Source: Pandoraea nosoerga (GTDB lineage: Bacteria > Pseudomonadota > Gammaproteobacteria > Burkholderiales > Burkholderiaceae). From it: DNA of 64,000 bases. The notes under the pieces were generated by a model. It was not told the DNA's origin and made no database searches. It saw only the letters and a list, made by a program, of their open reading frames with translations. This document shows, in pieces, positions 56,644 to 64,000 of the stretch (positions are counted from its first letter, which is position 1; each line of letters opens with the position of its first letter). Made by a program: the position numbers and the translations under genes. Where the stretch lies: the NCBI RefSeq assembly GCF_902459585.1, contig NZ_CABPSC010000001.1, positions 372,001-436,000 on the forward strand, given 5' to 3'.

Positions 56644-56691
56644 GAGGACCGCACCGAGGACCGCACCGACGACCGCACCGACGACCGAATC
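56644..56691 (+). repeat. 12-bp tandem repeat, 4 copies (GAGGACCGCACC)
   Basis: GAGGACCGCACC twice, GACGACCGCACC and GACGACCGAATC, upstream of the NTF2-like gene. In the open frame it would encode Glu-Asp-Arg-Thr units, so an earlier start of that gene cannot be fully excluded. Confidence 0.88.
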
Positions 56692-56739
56692 GCTCCGCCC
56701 ATCGACCCGCGCTGCCACAGCGCCCACGCGAACGTGCCT

Positions 56740-57177
56740 ATGGAAATCGACCATGCTGCCGCGCTCACGCGCCTGACGCGTTACTTCGAAACGCTCACCC
56801 GGCAAAGCGTCGCGAATCTGGGGGAGTTCTACGCGCCCAACGTCTATCTGAAGACGCCGCTCCACGAGGTACGCAGCGCGGCCGAGGTCGCCGCGCTGCT
56901 CACGCACCTGTTCGAACGCGTCGACGTACCACGCTTCGAGATCACCGCGACACTGTTGCAGCACAACCAGGCGTTGCTCGTCTGGAATCTCCATTTCCAT
57001 CTGAAGCGCTGGCTTGAGGACGAGCAGGTCGTCCATGGCGCGTCGCATCTGCGGCTGGCCGTCGACGGACGCGTGGCCTATCAACGCGATTACTGGGACG
57101 CCACCGAAGACCTGTACCTCAAGCTGCCTGTCGTGGGCCGGCTCCTGCGCTGGGCGCGGCAACGCTTTCTGCCCTGA
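56740..57177 (+). CDS. NTF2/SnoaL-like domain protein
   Basis: 145 aa covering one NTF2-like cone fold: TRYFETLTRQSVANLGEFYAP (near residue 12), VYLKTPLHEVRSAAEVAAL, LVWNLHFHLKRWLED and YQRDYWDATEDLYLKLPVVG. Related to steroid-isomerase-like and SnoaL proteins that often sit near short-chain dehydrogenase and flavin enzymes; no such partner here, so function is unknown. ATG 56740 starts MEIDHAAAL; the frame extends upstream through the repeat. Confidence 0.8.
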   Translation: MEIDHAAALTRLTRYFETLTRQSVANLGEFYAPNVYLKTPLHEVRSAAEVAALLTHLFERVDVPRFEITATLLQHNQALLVWNLHFHLKRWLEDEQVVHGASHLRLAVDGRVAYQRDYWDATEDLYLKLPVVGRLLRWARQRFLP

Positions 57178-57195
57178 GCCGCCCATCCGCTGTCT

Positions 57196-57272
57196 CTTCG
57201 CCGCCACTTCGGCGTCACTTCGCCGCCACTTCGCCGCCACTCCGCCGCCACTCCGCCGCCACTTCGCCATCA
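57196..57272 (+). repeat. 11-bp tandem repeat, 7 copies (CTTCGCCGCCA)
   Basis: CTTCGCCGCCA, CTTCGGCGTCA, CTTCGCCGCCA twice, CTCCGCCGCCA twice and CTTCGCCATCA start 19 bp after the NTF2-like stop codon. The longest near-perfect array in the window after the thioredoxin signal array. Confidence 0.9.
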
Positions 57273-57422
57273 CTTCCTCACTTCGCGGTGCGCCACCGAT
57301 TCGCATTCTCGCGACGGCCCGAAACCATCATTCGCGAGAGGGCAGTTTTCTTCAATACGCGGCGCCCGCCGCGCTCTACAGTCGGAACCTCGCATTACCG
57401 TCATTTCGCACTGAGGATTCCG

Positions 57423-58010
57423 ATGACTCTGTCCTATTCGATGGCCGCGTTTGCGCTGGCCGCTTCGATCACCCCTGGCCCGGTCAACGTCGTGGCGTTG
57501 GGCGCGGGCGCGCGCTACGGGCTCGTGCCCAGCCTGCGTCATGTGACGGGCGCGACGGTGGCGTTCGTCCTGCTGCTCGTGGCGGTCGGCTTCGGGCTTT
57601 ACGAACTGCTGCAACGCGCGCCCGTGCTGATGCACGCGATTCAGTGGTTCGGCGTGGCCTTCCTGCTCTACATGGCGTACAAGCTCGCGCGTGACGATGG
57701 CGAAATCGGCGACGCTGCCGTGCAACGCGGCCCCTCGGTCGTGCATGGCGCCATCATGCAGTGGCTCAATCCGAAGGCATGGCTCGCAGCGTTCGCCGGC
57801 ATGGGCTTGTACACGGCCGGGGAGCCGGTGCGCATCTGGCAGTTCGCTGCGATTTACTTCGTGGTCTGCTGGCTATCGGTTGGCTGCTGGGCGGCCGCAG
57901 GCGCGATGATGCGGCGCCAGATGCGCAGCGCAAAGCGCGTTCGGCGCCTGAACCGCGTCATGGCGGCACTGCTCGCCGCCAGCGCCGTGTATCTGGCGGC
58001 CACCCTGTAG
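57423..58010 (+). CDS. LysE family amino-acid exporter
   Basis: 195 aa with about six membrane segments. LysE/RhtB signature SITPGPVNVVALGAGARYG (residues 15-33) and AIMQWLNPKAWLAAFAGMG (near 118). Exports amino acids or related compounds such as homoserine, threonine or cysteine; substrate unknown. Convergent with an AraC regulator, which may control it (position only). Confidence 0.88.
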   Translation: MTLSYSMAAFALAASITPGPVNVVALGAGARYGLVPSLRHVTGATVAFVLLLVAVGFGLYELLQRAPVLMHAIQWFGVAFLLYMAYKLARDDGEIGDAAVQRGPSVVHGAIMQWLNPKAWLAAFAGMGLYTAGEPVRIWQFAAIYFVVCWLSVGCWAAAGAMMRRQMRSAKRVRRLNRVMAALLAASAVYLAATL

Positions 58011-58120
58011 GCGGGGCACATGCGGCTCGGTATGGCGAGCGGCGCGGTCCCGGGCGCGCGCCGCTCGATGCGCAACACCCTGAATCGCCGTCCGGGCGTG
58101 GCCGTGCGTCAGGTGGCGAG

Positions 58121-59029
58121 TCAGGCAGCGCGGGACTCCCGATAGTGCCCCGGTGTGGCCGCGAGCAGTTGTTTGAACGTGCGCTGGAAATGGGCCTGAT
58201 CCGCAAAGCCTGCGTCGAGCGCCACTTCGGCAATGGCATGGCCGCGCCGCAGCCGTGCGCGCGCGTATTGGATCCGCTGGTTCATCAGGAACGCGTGCGG
58301 TGTGAGGCCGTAATGCGCACGAAACGCACGCGTCAGGTACGACGCCGACAACCCGGCCGCGGCGCAAATCTGCGCCAGCGTCAGCGATTCCCGGCAGTGC
58401 GCCCGGATGAAGTCGGCGGCGTCGGCGAGCTTTCTGTGCTTGTGCGGATCGTCGCGCACCGGTCGCGGTGCCGGATTGAGCCGCTCGTGCACGTCGATGA
58501 AACACTGTTGCACGGCGCTCTCGCGCTCGAGCCTGTCACGCGAGGCATCCGTGCAAATGTCGTAGAGCCGGTTGATGCCTGCGTAGAGTACCGGGTCGCG
58601 CGAGGACAACGGATCGAACATGTGCAGGTCCTGCCCATGGCCGAAGCCGATCTCGCGCTGAAAATCGCGCAACCACACCGTGTCGACGAACAGCATGCGG
58701 TAGGCCCACGCCTGCTCGCCGATCGGGTTGCAGGCGTGAACGGCGTCGGGGTTCATCACGACGACGCTGCCTGCGCCGACCGTCTCTCTCGCGCGCCCGT
58801 TCAGATAAGTGCTGCGCCCGCCCGTCACCACGCCGATGGAAAACGTCTCGTGGCTGTGCAGCGCGTAGCACACGCGACGGCCGTCCACCACTTCCCGCGC
58901 CTCGAGAAACGGCAGCGCCGGATCGCGCCAGAAGGTCGACGGATATGGACAGGCCGCAGAGGGTTTCGCGGACTTCACGCGAGCGACGGGCGCCGGTTTC
59001 ACGGATTGGGAAGATGGGGATCGCATCAT
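58121..59029 (-). CDS. AraC family transcriptional regulator
   Basis: 302 aa. N-terminal cupin-like effector domain (residues 35-170; YALHSHETFSIGVVTGG, VVMNPDAVHACNP) and C-terminal AraC DNA-binding domain of two helix-turn-helix motifs (about 195-295; SLTLAQICAAAGLSASYLTR and IAEVALDAGFADQAHFQRTF). Start 59029 lies 5 bp after the patatin stop, so the two may be co-transcribed. Convergent with lysE. Effector unknown. Confidence 0.92.
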   Translation of the reverse strand: MMRSPSSQSVKPAPVARVKSAKPSAACPYPSTFWRDPALPFLEAREVVDGRRVCYALHSHETFSIGVVTGGRSTYLNGRARETVGAGSVVVMNPDAVHACNPIGEQAWAYRMLFVDTVWLRDFQREIGFGHGQDLHMFDPLSSRDPVLYAGINRLYDICTDASRDRLERESAVQQCFIDVHERLNPAPRPVRDDPHKHRKLADAADFIRAHCRESLTLAQICAAAGLSASYLTRAFRAHYGLTPHAFLMNQRIQYARARLRRGHAIAEVALDAGFADQAHFQRTFKQLLAATPGHYRESRAA

Positions 59030-59034
59030 GAGGC

Positions 59035-60351
59035 TCAGGCGGCGTCGCCGCCAACGGCGGGTTTGCTGCCCTCGGCAGCCACGGCTTGTTCGGCATGCGG
59101 CGCGCGCGCGGCCAGCGCGGAGTTGGCCGGGAGGTCGTCGCCGCCCACGGCGCCGGCCTCCACGTGCTCGAGTGGGCTGGTGCCGTCCGCTTCGGCGACG
59201 AGCCATGCCGCGATGGCATCGCGCTGCGCATAGGCGTCCGCCTCGCCCAGGGCGATGAGCTCCTGCGTGTAGGACGACTCGAACAGCAGGTAGCTCGCGA
59301 ACGCCGCGCCGCGCGCCTCGTCGGCACCGATCGCGCCGAGCATGGTGCGCACCGCGCGCGGCATCTGTTGCAGATGCCGCGCCGCAATCGGCTCGAGGCG
59401 CTGGCTCGGTGAAATGACGAGTGTCTCAATGGGTTTCCATCCACTCGATTCGCGATCGGCCTCGGACACATGCCGCAGCACGTTGTTGATGTGCTGCAAA
59501 CGCTCCAGATCCGCCGACAGGCCGTCGATGAACACGCTGGCGAGCGCCTGCCCGCCGATTTGCGCGAGGCTGGGGTAGCCGCCGATGCGCTCGCCGCTGC
59601 TGTCCACGCCGTACTGGGCATGCGAGGCGCCCACGATCAGAATGCGCGTCGCGCCCAGGTGAATCGGCGGGCTGAGCGGCGCGATCTGACGCATCGAGCC
59701 GTCGCCGAAATACTCGGACTGCCCGTCGAGGTCGAGTTCGACGGCCGGAAAGAGAAACGGTATCGCGCTCGACGCCAGCAGATGGTCGACCGTAAGCGGC
59801 ACCGCGCGCGCGAGCCGCAGCGAGCGCTTCCAGGCCTGGATCGGCTCGGCGCTCTGGTAGAAGGTGACATGCTTGCCCGACGAGTAGGACAGCGCGGTCA
59901 CCGACAACGCCGAAAGCGCGCCTGCGGCGAAGACGTCCGGCAGGCGATCCAGGCGGATTGCGTTGCGCAGCATGTCGGCAAGCGGCGACCAGTCGAACAG
60001 CGATTTCGGCGAGCGGCGCAGCGCCCAGCCCAGCGAGAGCGCCGCCAGCCAGCGCGCCCCGGTGCCGGCCATGCCGAGCGAGTCGGCGCGAAACACCTGC
60101 CCTGCGTGGAATTGCCGCCAGACGGCGTCGAGCTTCATCACGCCGTGCTGGAAGTCGTCGGCGTGAGAGGCCAGCGCTGCCGCGTTGATCGCCCCGGCGG
60201 ACGTGCCGCAGACGATGGGAAACGGAATCGCGCGCCGCGACGGTAGCACTTCGCGTTGAATCGCCGCAATCGCCGAGAGCACGCCCACTTGATACGCGGC
60301 GCGAGCGCCGCCGCCCATCAGGACGAGGCCGGTGCGTTCGCCTGAGATCAT
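59035..60351 (-). CDS. Patatin-like phospholipase
   Basis: 438 aa. Oxyanion loop GGGARAAYQVGVL (residues 13-25), serine elbow GTSAGAIN (near 49) and aspartate in FGDGSMRQIAPLSPP (near 216): the Ser-Asp dyad of patatin lipid hydrolases. The last 50 residues are Ala-rich. Acts on lipids or polyhydroxyalkanoate-associated acyl groups (inference from neighbourhood with PhaM). Translated just upstream of the AraC regulator. Confidence 0.93.
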   Translation of the reverse strand: MISGERTGLVLMGGGARAAYQVGVLSAIAAIQREVLPSRRAIPFPIVCGTSAGAINAAALASHADDFQHGVMKLDAVWRQFHAGQVFRADSLGMAGTGARWLAALSLGWALRRSPKSLFDWSPLADMLRNAIRLDRLPDVFAAGALSALSVTALSYSSGKHVTFYQSAEPIQAWKRSLRLARAVPLTVDHLLASSAIPFLFPAVELDLDGQSEYFGDGSMRQIAPLSPPIHLGATRILIVGASHAQYGVDSSGERIGGYPSLAQIGGQALASVFIDGLSADLERLQHINNVLRHVSEADRESSGWKPIETLVISPSQRLEPIAARHLQQMPRAVRTMLGAIGADEARGAAFASYLLFESSYTQELIALGEADAYAQRDAIAAWLVAEADGTSPLEHVEAGAVGGDDLPANSALAARAPHAEQAVAAEGSKPAVGGDAA

Positions 60352-60413
60352 GGGCCCCTCCTGTCGTTGCTGCCGTTGTTCTGAGTGCCGATGCGCTCGG
60401 CGCTATCGTGTTC

Positions 60414-61418
60414 CTACCACTTCCATGCTGCTTGCTTGCCGGCGGGTTTGCCCGCCGGCCCGGCCGCCGTGGAGGCTTTGGTTGATGCCCGGGTCGATGC
60501 TTTCGTGGCGCTCTTCGCGGGCGCCTTCTTCGCGGCGGGCGAACGCTTGCTCGCGGTCCCGGCCGCTGTCGCCTCCTCGGCCCCGCGCTTTGCCGTCTTG
60601 CCGGGCTCGCCGGAGGCCTTGCCGGCGCCCTTGCCTGCCGGCTTGCCGGACGCCTTTGCCGCGGACTTCCGTGCGGACTTCTCTGTGGACTTGGTCGGCG
60701 CGGCGGCGGCCCGCGCCGCCTTGGCCGCCGCATCGGACATCTGTGCCGCCGCCGCCTCGGTCATCTGCGCGGCCGAGACGCCGGCGGCCTGCGCCGCTGC
60801 CGCGATCTGATCAAACTGCGCGCGCATGGCGTTGAACCACAGCGAGGGATCGAGCGCGGCGTAGGCGTTGCTCGCCTGCGCGAAGGGAGACGGCTTCTCG
60901 TCGCTGTCCGGCGGCGCGTCCCCCGCGGCGGCTCCTTCCTGATCCGGACCGGGCTCGGGCTGCGCGCCGGCCGCCGACGCCTCCCGCGCCTCTGACGCGC
61001 CCGCGTGCGGCTCCACGTCCTGCGCCGGTTCCGGGGCAGCGAACGGCGAGCGCCAGAAGGTCGCACCGCCGGCGCTCTCCTCGGATGCCGGCGACGCCTG
61101 TGCCGTGCTCGCCTCGCCCGCGCCGCTGCCCGCGTCAAAACCTCCGCTGCCAAAGGCGCGCAGCGTCGCATAGGTCGCGCGCTGCACTTCGAAGGCCTGG
61201 ATGGTCGAGCGCAGCACATTCAGGTTGAGCGTGAGCCACTGCTCGACCGCGCGCATCTCGGCGATGCGGTTCTCGATCTCGTCCGGATCGAGCAACGGCG
61301 CCGCGCTCTGCATCAGTTGCGTGAGCGGCGAAGTGAACGTCGCCGGCGGGCTGAAGGCTTCCCACATCTTCTTGAGAATGTCGAAGCCGTTTGGCATGGC
61401 ACTCGTCGAATCGCTCAT
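60414..61418 (-). CDS. phaM: PHA granule regulator PhaM
   Basis: 334 aa. The N-terminal 110 residues (SAMPNGFDILKKMWEAF, PLLDPDEIENRIAEMRAVEQWL) match the PhaM domain that activates PHA synthase and attaches granules to DNA. A variable Ala/Pro/Glu linker follows, and the C-terminal 120 residues are Ala/Lys/Pro repeats like histone H1 tails (KSARKSAAKASGKPAGKG), which bind DNA. No phaC gene is in the window. Confidence 0.9.
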   Translation of the reverse strand: MSDSTSAMPNGFDILKKMWEAFSPPATFTSPLTQLMQSAAPLLDPDEIENRIAEMRAVEQWLTLNLNVLRSTIQAFEVQRATYATLRAFGSGGFDAGSGAGEASTAQASPASEESAGGATFWRSPFAAPEPAQDVEPHAGASEAREASAAGAQPEPGPDQEGAAAGDAPPDSDEKPSPFAQASNAYAALDPSLWFNAMRAQFDQIAAAAQAAGVSAAQMTEAAAAQMSDAAAKAARAAAAPTKSTEKSARKSAAKASGKPAGKGAGKASGEPGKTAKRGAEEATAAGTASKRSPAAKKAPAKSATKASTRASTKASTAAGPAGKPAGKQAAWKW

Positions 61419-61529
61419 TACAGTCTCCAGTCACGGTCGGGGACGGGCGCCGGCCGACCTTTCCCGCCCGAACGCGCGCGTCGTGGCGCTTGAACATCGA
61501 TCATACGCCCAGCGCGCGCCGGCGGTGTG

Positions 61530-62351
61530 TCAGAACGGCGCATCGCCGCCGTAGTCCGGCGCGCGACGCTCGCGAAGCGACGCAATGCCTTCGCGCACGT
61601 CGGGCCCCGAAAAGCCCATGAATTCGAGAGCGAGCGACGCGTCGAACGCCGGGCCCGCGCTGCGCAGCCAGTTGTTCAGCGTGTATTTTGTCCAGCGAAT
61701 GGCCGTACTCGAGCCGCGCGCGAGCCTGTCGGCCACTTCCAACGCCTTGGGAAGAAGATCAGCCTCGTCGACCGTGAGCGACACGAGCCCGATGCGCTCG
61801 GCTTCCTCGCCCGTCACCGGCTCGCACAGCAGCAGGTAATACTTCGCCTTGGCCATGCCGCACAGCAACGGCCACACGATCGCCGCATGGTCGCCTGCCG
61901 CCACGCCCAGACGCGTGTGACCGTCGATGATGCGCGCCGTCTTCGCCGCGATGGAGATGTCCGCGAGCAGCCCGGCGACCAGGCCCGCGCCCACCGCCGG
62001 ACCGTGCATGGCCGACACGATCGGCTTGCTGCAGTTGATCACGTTGTAGACGAGGTCGCGCGCCTCGCGCCACACGCGCGCGCGCACCGCGAAATCGTCG
62101 GCCATGTCTTGCACGAGCGACAGGTCGCCGCCGCCGGAGAAGCCCTTGCCCTCGCCGCGAATCACGACGGCACGCGTTTCGGTGTCGCGATCGATATCGC
62201 GCCACACGTCGGCGAGCTCCTGATGCATGCGATGGTCGGCCGTCGACAGGCCGCTCTTGTTTGCGCCGGCGCCCATGACGAGCTCGAGCACGCCGTTGGG
62301 ATGCCGCTTGAATTGCAGCGACTGGTAGTGTTGATACGGGTCTTGCGACAT
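61530..62351 (-). CDS. Enoyl-CoA hydratase/isomerase family protein
   Basis: 273 aa crotonase fold. The CoA/oxyanion motifs are [15 protein letters not shown] (near residue 70) and [14 protein letters not shown] (near 122); the C-terminal [19 protein letters not shown] is typical. No clear catalytic glutamate pair could be assigned, so the substrate is unknown. A strong terminator hairpin stands 13 bp upstream of its ATG, between it and the binding-protein gene. Confidence 0.9.
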   Translation of the reverse strand: MSQDPYQHYQSLQFKRHPNGVLELVMGAGANKSGLSTADHRMHQELADVWRDIDRDTETRAVVIRGEGKGFSGGGDLSLVQDMADDFAVRARVWREARDLVYNVINCSKPIVSAMHGPAVGAGLVAGLLADISIAAKTARIIDGHTRLGVAAGDHAAIVWPLLCGMAKAKYYLLLCEPVTGEEAERIGLVSLTVDEADLLPKALEVADRLARGSSTAIRWTKYTLNNWLRSAGPAFDASLALEFMGFSGPDVREGIASLRERRAPDYGGDAPF

Positions 62352-62363
62352 GGTCTACCGCTC

Positions 62364-62392
62364 CAAAAAAATATCCCCGCGCGAGCGGGGAT
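62364..62392 (-). terminator. Intrinsic terminator directly before the enoyl-CoA hydratase gene
   Basis: On the minus strand ATCCCCGC pairs with GCGGGGAT around TCGC (62373-62392) and is followed by ATTTTTTT (62371-62364), then the hydratase Shine-Dalgarno GGAGCGG and ATG. It ends the binding-protein transcript or acts as an attenuator for the hydratase. Confidence 0.85.
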
Positions 62393-62498
62393 GGGAACAG
62401 CGGCGCCGGGCGAGGCCGGCGCCGCCGACGGTCAAACGGTCGGAACAACGGTCGAAACTTCGGATGCGTGCGGAGTTTGCCGTCTCACATCCATGCGC

Positions 62499-63650
62499 TC
62501 ACGGCGCGAGCAGCCACTTGCCGTTGTCGATCTTGACCATCACGCGAGCGCGCTGGTCGAGGCCGAGGTGATCGGTCGGGCTCATGTTGATCACACCGTT
62601 GGTCACGTGCACGTCCTTGCTCGTCTCGAGTGCATCGCGCAGGGCCTTGCGGAATTCCGGCGTACCCGGCTTGCCCGTCTTCAGCGCGACGGGAATCGCG
62701 CGCTGCAGCAGAATGCCGGCGTCCCAGGCATACGAACCGAACGCGGCCACGGTACCCGCGCCATACTTGGCTTCGTACTTCTTGATGTAGTCGAGCGCGA
62801 CTGCCTTGGCCGGATGATCGCCCGGCAGTTGCGAGGCCACAAGCACCGGGCTCGCCGGCAGATACGTGTTGTTGCAGTCCTTGCCGCACACGCGCAGGAA
62901 ATCGTTGTTGCCCACGCCGTGGTTGTGATACACGAGGCCCTTGTAGCCGCGCTCGGCGAGCGCCTTGGGCGGCAGGGCGGCCGGCGTGCCCGCCGCGCCC
63001 ACGACGACGGCGTCCGGATTGGTCGCCATGATTTTCAGGATCTGGCCTGTCACGCTCGGATCGGTGCGCGCGAAACGCTCGTTGGCCACCATCTTGATCT
63101 TGTGCAGGCCGGCGAACTTGGCGACTTCCTCATAGAACGCCTCGCCCAGGGCATCGCCCTGGCCGATGAACGCCATCGTCTTCACGCCGTGGCGGCTGGC
63201 ATGCTCGGCGATCGCCGAGGCCATCTGCGCATCGGTCTGCGGGGTCTTGAACATCCAGTAACGCTTGGCGTCGACCGGCTCGATGATGCGCGCCGAGGAC
63301 GCGAGCGAGATCGTCGGCGTAGTGCCGCCCGCGATCACGTCGAGCATCGCCAGCGTGTTCGGCGTGATCGACGAGCCGATGATGGCGTCGACGTGGTTCT
63401 CGGAGATGAGCTTCTTGGTGTTCTGAACGGCTGTCGTGGTGTCGGACGCATCGTCGAGCACGATGTAGTCGACTTTTTGGCCGCCGATTTCCGTCGGCAG
63501 CATGGTGACCGTGTTGCGTGCCGGAATGCCGAGCGAAGCGGCAGGGCCGGTGAGCGAAATGCTCACGCCGATCTTGACCTGAGCGGCGGCGGCGCCGGCC
63601 AGCGCCAGCAACATCGCACCCAGCAGTGCGGTGCGCACGGGGTTTCGCAT
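62499..63650 (-). CDS. Branched-chain amino-acid-type ABC substrate-binding protein
   Basis: 383 aa, periplasmic-binding fold type I (LivJ-like). Signal peptide of about 22 residues (LAGAAAAQ), then KIGVSISLTGPAASLGIPARN, IGSSITPNTLAMLDV, and AFGSYAWDAGILLQRAI. Two cysteines (VCGKDCNN near 265) could form a disulfide. Ligand unknown: branched-chain amino acids, amides or aromatic acids are all known in the family. ATG 63650 has CAGGAGA. No permease genes are near, so it is an orphan component. Confidence 0.92.
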   Translation of the reverse strand: MRNPVRTALLGAMLLALAGAAAAQVKIGVSISLTGPAASLGIPARNTVTMLPTEIGGQKVDYIVLDDASDTTTAVQNTKKLISENHVDAIIGSSITPNTLAMLDVIAGGTTPTISLASSARIIEPVDAKRYWMFKTPQTDAQMASAIAEHASRHGVKTMAFIGQGDALGEAFYEEVAKFAGLHKIKMVANERFARTDPSVTGQILKIMATNPDAVVVGAAGTPAALPPKALAERGYKGLVYHNHGVGNNDFLRVCGKDCNNTYLPASPVLVASQLPGDHPAKAVALDYIKKYEAKYGAGTVAAFGSYAWDAGILLQRAIPVALKTGKPGTPEFRKALRDALETSKDVHVTNGVINMSPTDHLGLDQRARVMVKIDNGKWLLAP

Positions 63651-63896
63651 GGAAAATCTCCTGGTCTGGCCCGCGCTGGGTTTTTTCTTGCGCCAGGCGC
63701 CCGGACGGACACCTCGCGCCGCGCCGGCGAAAGTTAGCGCCGGCCCCCAACACCCGTCAGGGGTGCGAACCGACTCAAGGAGACCAAGAATAGCCGAGCC
63801 GGAATTGCCCGCCATATTCGGGTTCACCCTATGGAGGTAGCATCGCGCACCTCGCAAAGCCACGGATGATGCGGATTCCGGGGGCGCATTCTCATT

Positions 63897-63927
63897 GCGC
63901 GCGATCGTGCCGACACCGATCGCGCGC
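63897..63927. other. 11-bp stem hairpin after the last partial gene
   Basis: GCGCGCGATCG (63897-63907) pairs exactly with CGATCGCGCGC (63917-63927) around 9 nt, 11 bp downstream of the stop codon of the partial gene. No T-run, so at best a weak terminator. Confidence 0.5.
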
Positions 63928-63937
63928 GCCGCGCGCC

Positions 63938-64000
63938 TTACTCGTCCAGCGGCGCGACGGCCTGATCGATGGCGCCGAAGATCGACTTGCCCTGGGCGTC
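63938..64000 (-). CDS. C-terminal end of an unidentified protein
   Basis: Twenty codons and a TAA stop (63938-63940) read DAQGKSIFGAIDQAVAPLDE at the right edge, minus strand. The rest of the gene is outside the window. Codon use fits the genome. I cannot name the protein from this fragment; it might be an enzyme subunit tail, but any name would be a guess. Confidence 0.5.
   Translation of the reverse strand, partial: DAQGKSIFGAIDQAVAPLDE

Noticed and set aside
57196-57272. Seven-copy array as a possible CRISPR
   Set aside because: Units are 11 bp and directly adjacent, without spacers; no cas gene is in the window.

Overview
The window is a 64 kb piece of a GC-rich (roughly two-thirds G+C) betaproteobacterial chromosome. 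Gene content and order (comF-trmL, secB-grxC, gpmA-ctpA-moeB, ptsI-ptsH-EIIA, gshB/gshA, glnK-amtB, ubiK-comM, dctABD, lipA-lipB, birA-coaX, phaM) fit the family Burkholderiaceae. A Pandoraea- or Burkholderia-like genome is my best guess; this rests on gene order and protein similarity from memory, not on a search. The window is almost all housekeeping and transport genes. I see no rRNA, tRNA, CRISPR array, insertion sequence, integrase or prophage gene.

Left part (1-18 kb): a truncated SAM methyltransferase, comF, trmL, a macrodomain deacetylase, then a minus-strand run rhodanese-grxC-secB-gpsA behind a perfect -10 box. gpmA, the protease ctpA and the ThiF/MoeB adenylyltransferase follow on the plus strand. 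On the minus strand come the sugar-free PTS phosphorelay (ptsI, ptsH, an EIIA-Man protein) and glutathione synthesis (gshB, gshA) with an unrecognised LuxR-type regulator between the two glutathione genes. A torF-glnK-amtB ammonium operon closes this part; its leader holds a near-consensus sigma-54 promoter and two adjacent NtrC-type dyads.

Middle (19-41 kb): ubiK, comM, a lipoprotein, two thioredoxin-fold proteins, the C4-dicarboxylate system dctA-dctB-dctD, and an ABC transporter of the NitT/TauT type together with an IclR regulator and an N-formylglutamate amidohydrolase-like enzyme. The last set looks like one catabolic unit with unknown substrate and candidate IclR operators. Lipoate synthesis (lipB-lipA), a DMT exporter, DUF2917 with a divergent GcvA-like LysR regulator, DUF493, D-amino-acid aminotransferase and a D,D-carboxypeptidase follow.

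Right part (41-64 kb): an alpha/beta hydrolase, a 2Fe-2S protein, an MFS exporter, a VanZ protein, a complete Mla/Mce-type lipid transport operon (STAS-permease fusion, ATPase, MlaD, auxiliary lipoprotein), birA-coaX-SPOR, asparaginase-rfaE2, a ferritin-like diiron protein, a chalcone-isomerase-fold protein, an NTF2-like protein, a LysE exporter, an AraC regulator, a patatin, PhaM, an enoyl-CoA hydratase and a branched-chain amino-acid-type binding protein.

The most distinctive feature not explained by genes is a large number of unrelated short tandem repeats (9-15 bp units, 3 to 7 copies) lying at gene boundaries and inside linker or signal-peptide coding regions. Other non-coding points of interest are a possible small RNA between gshA and the LuxR-type gene, a terminator placed directly in front of the enoyl-CoA hydratase Shine-Dalgarno, and an AT-richer 0.75 kb non-coding island near 55 kb.
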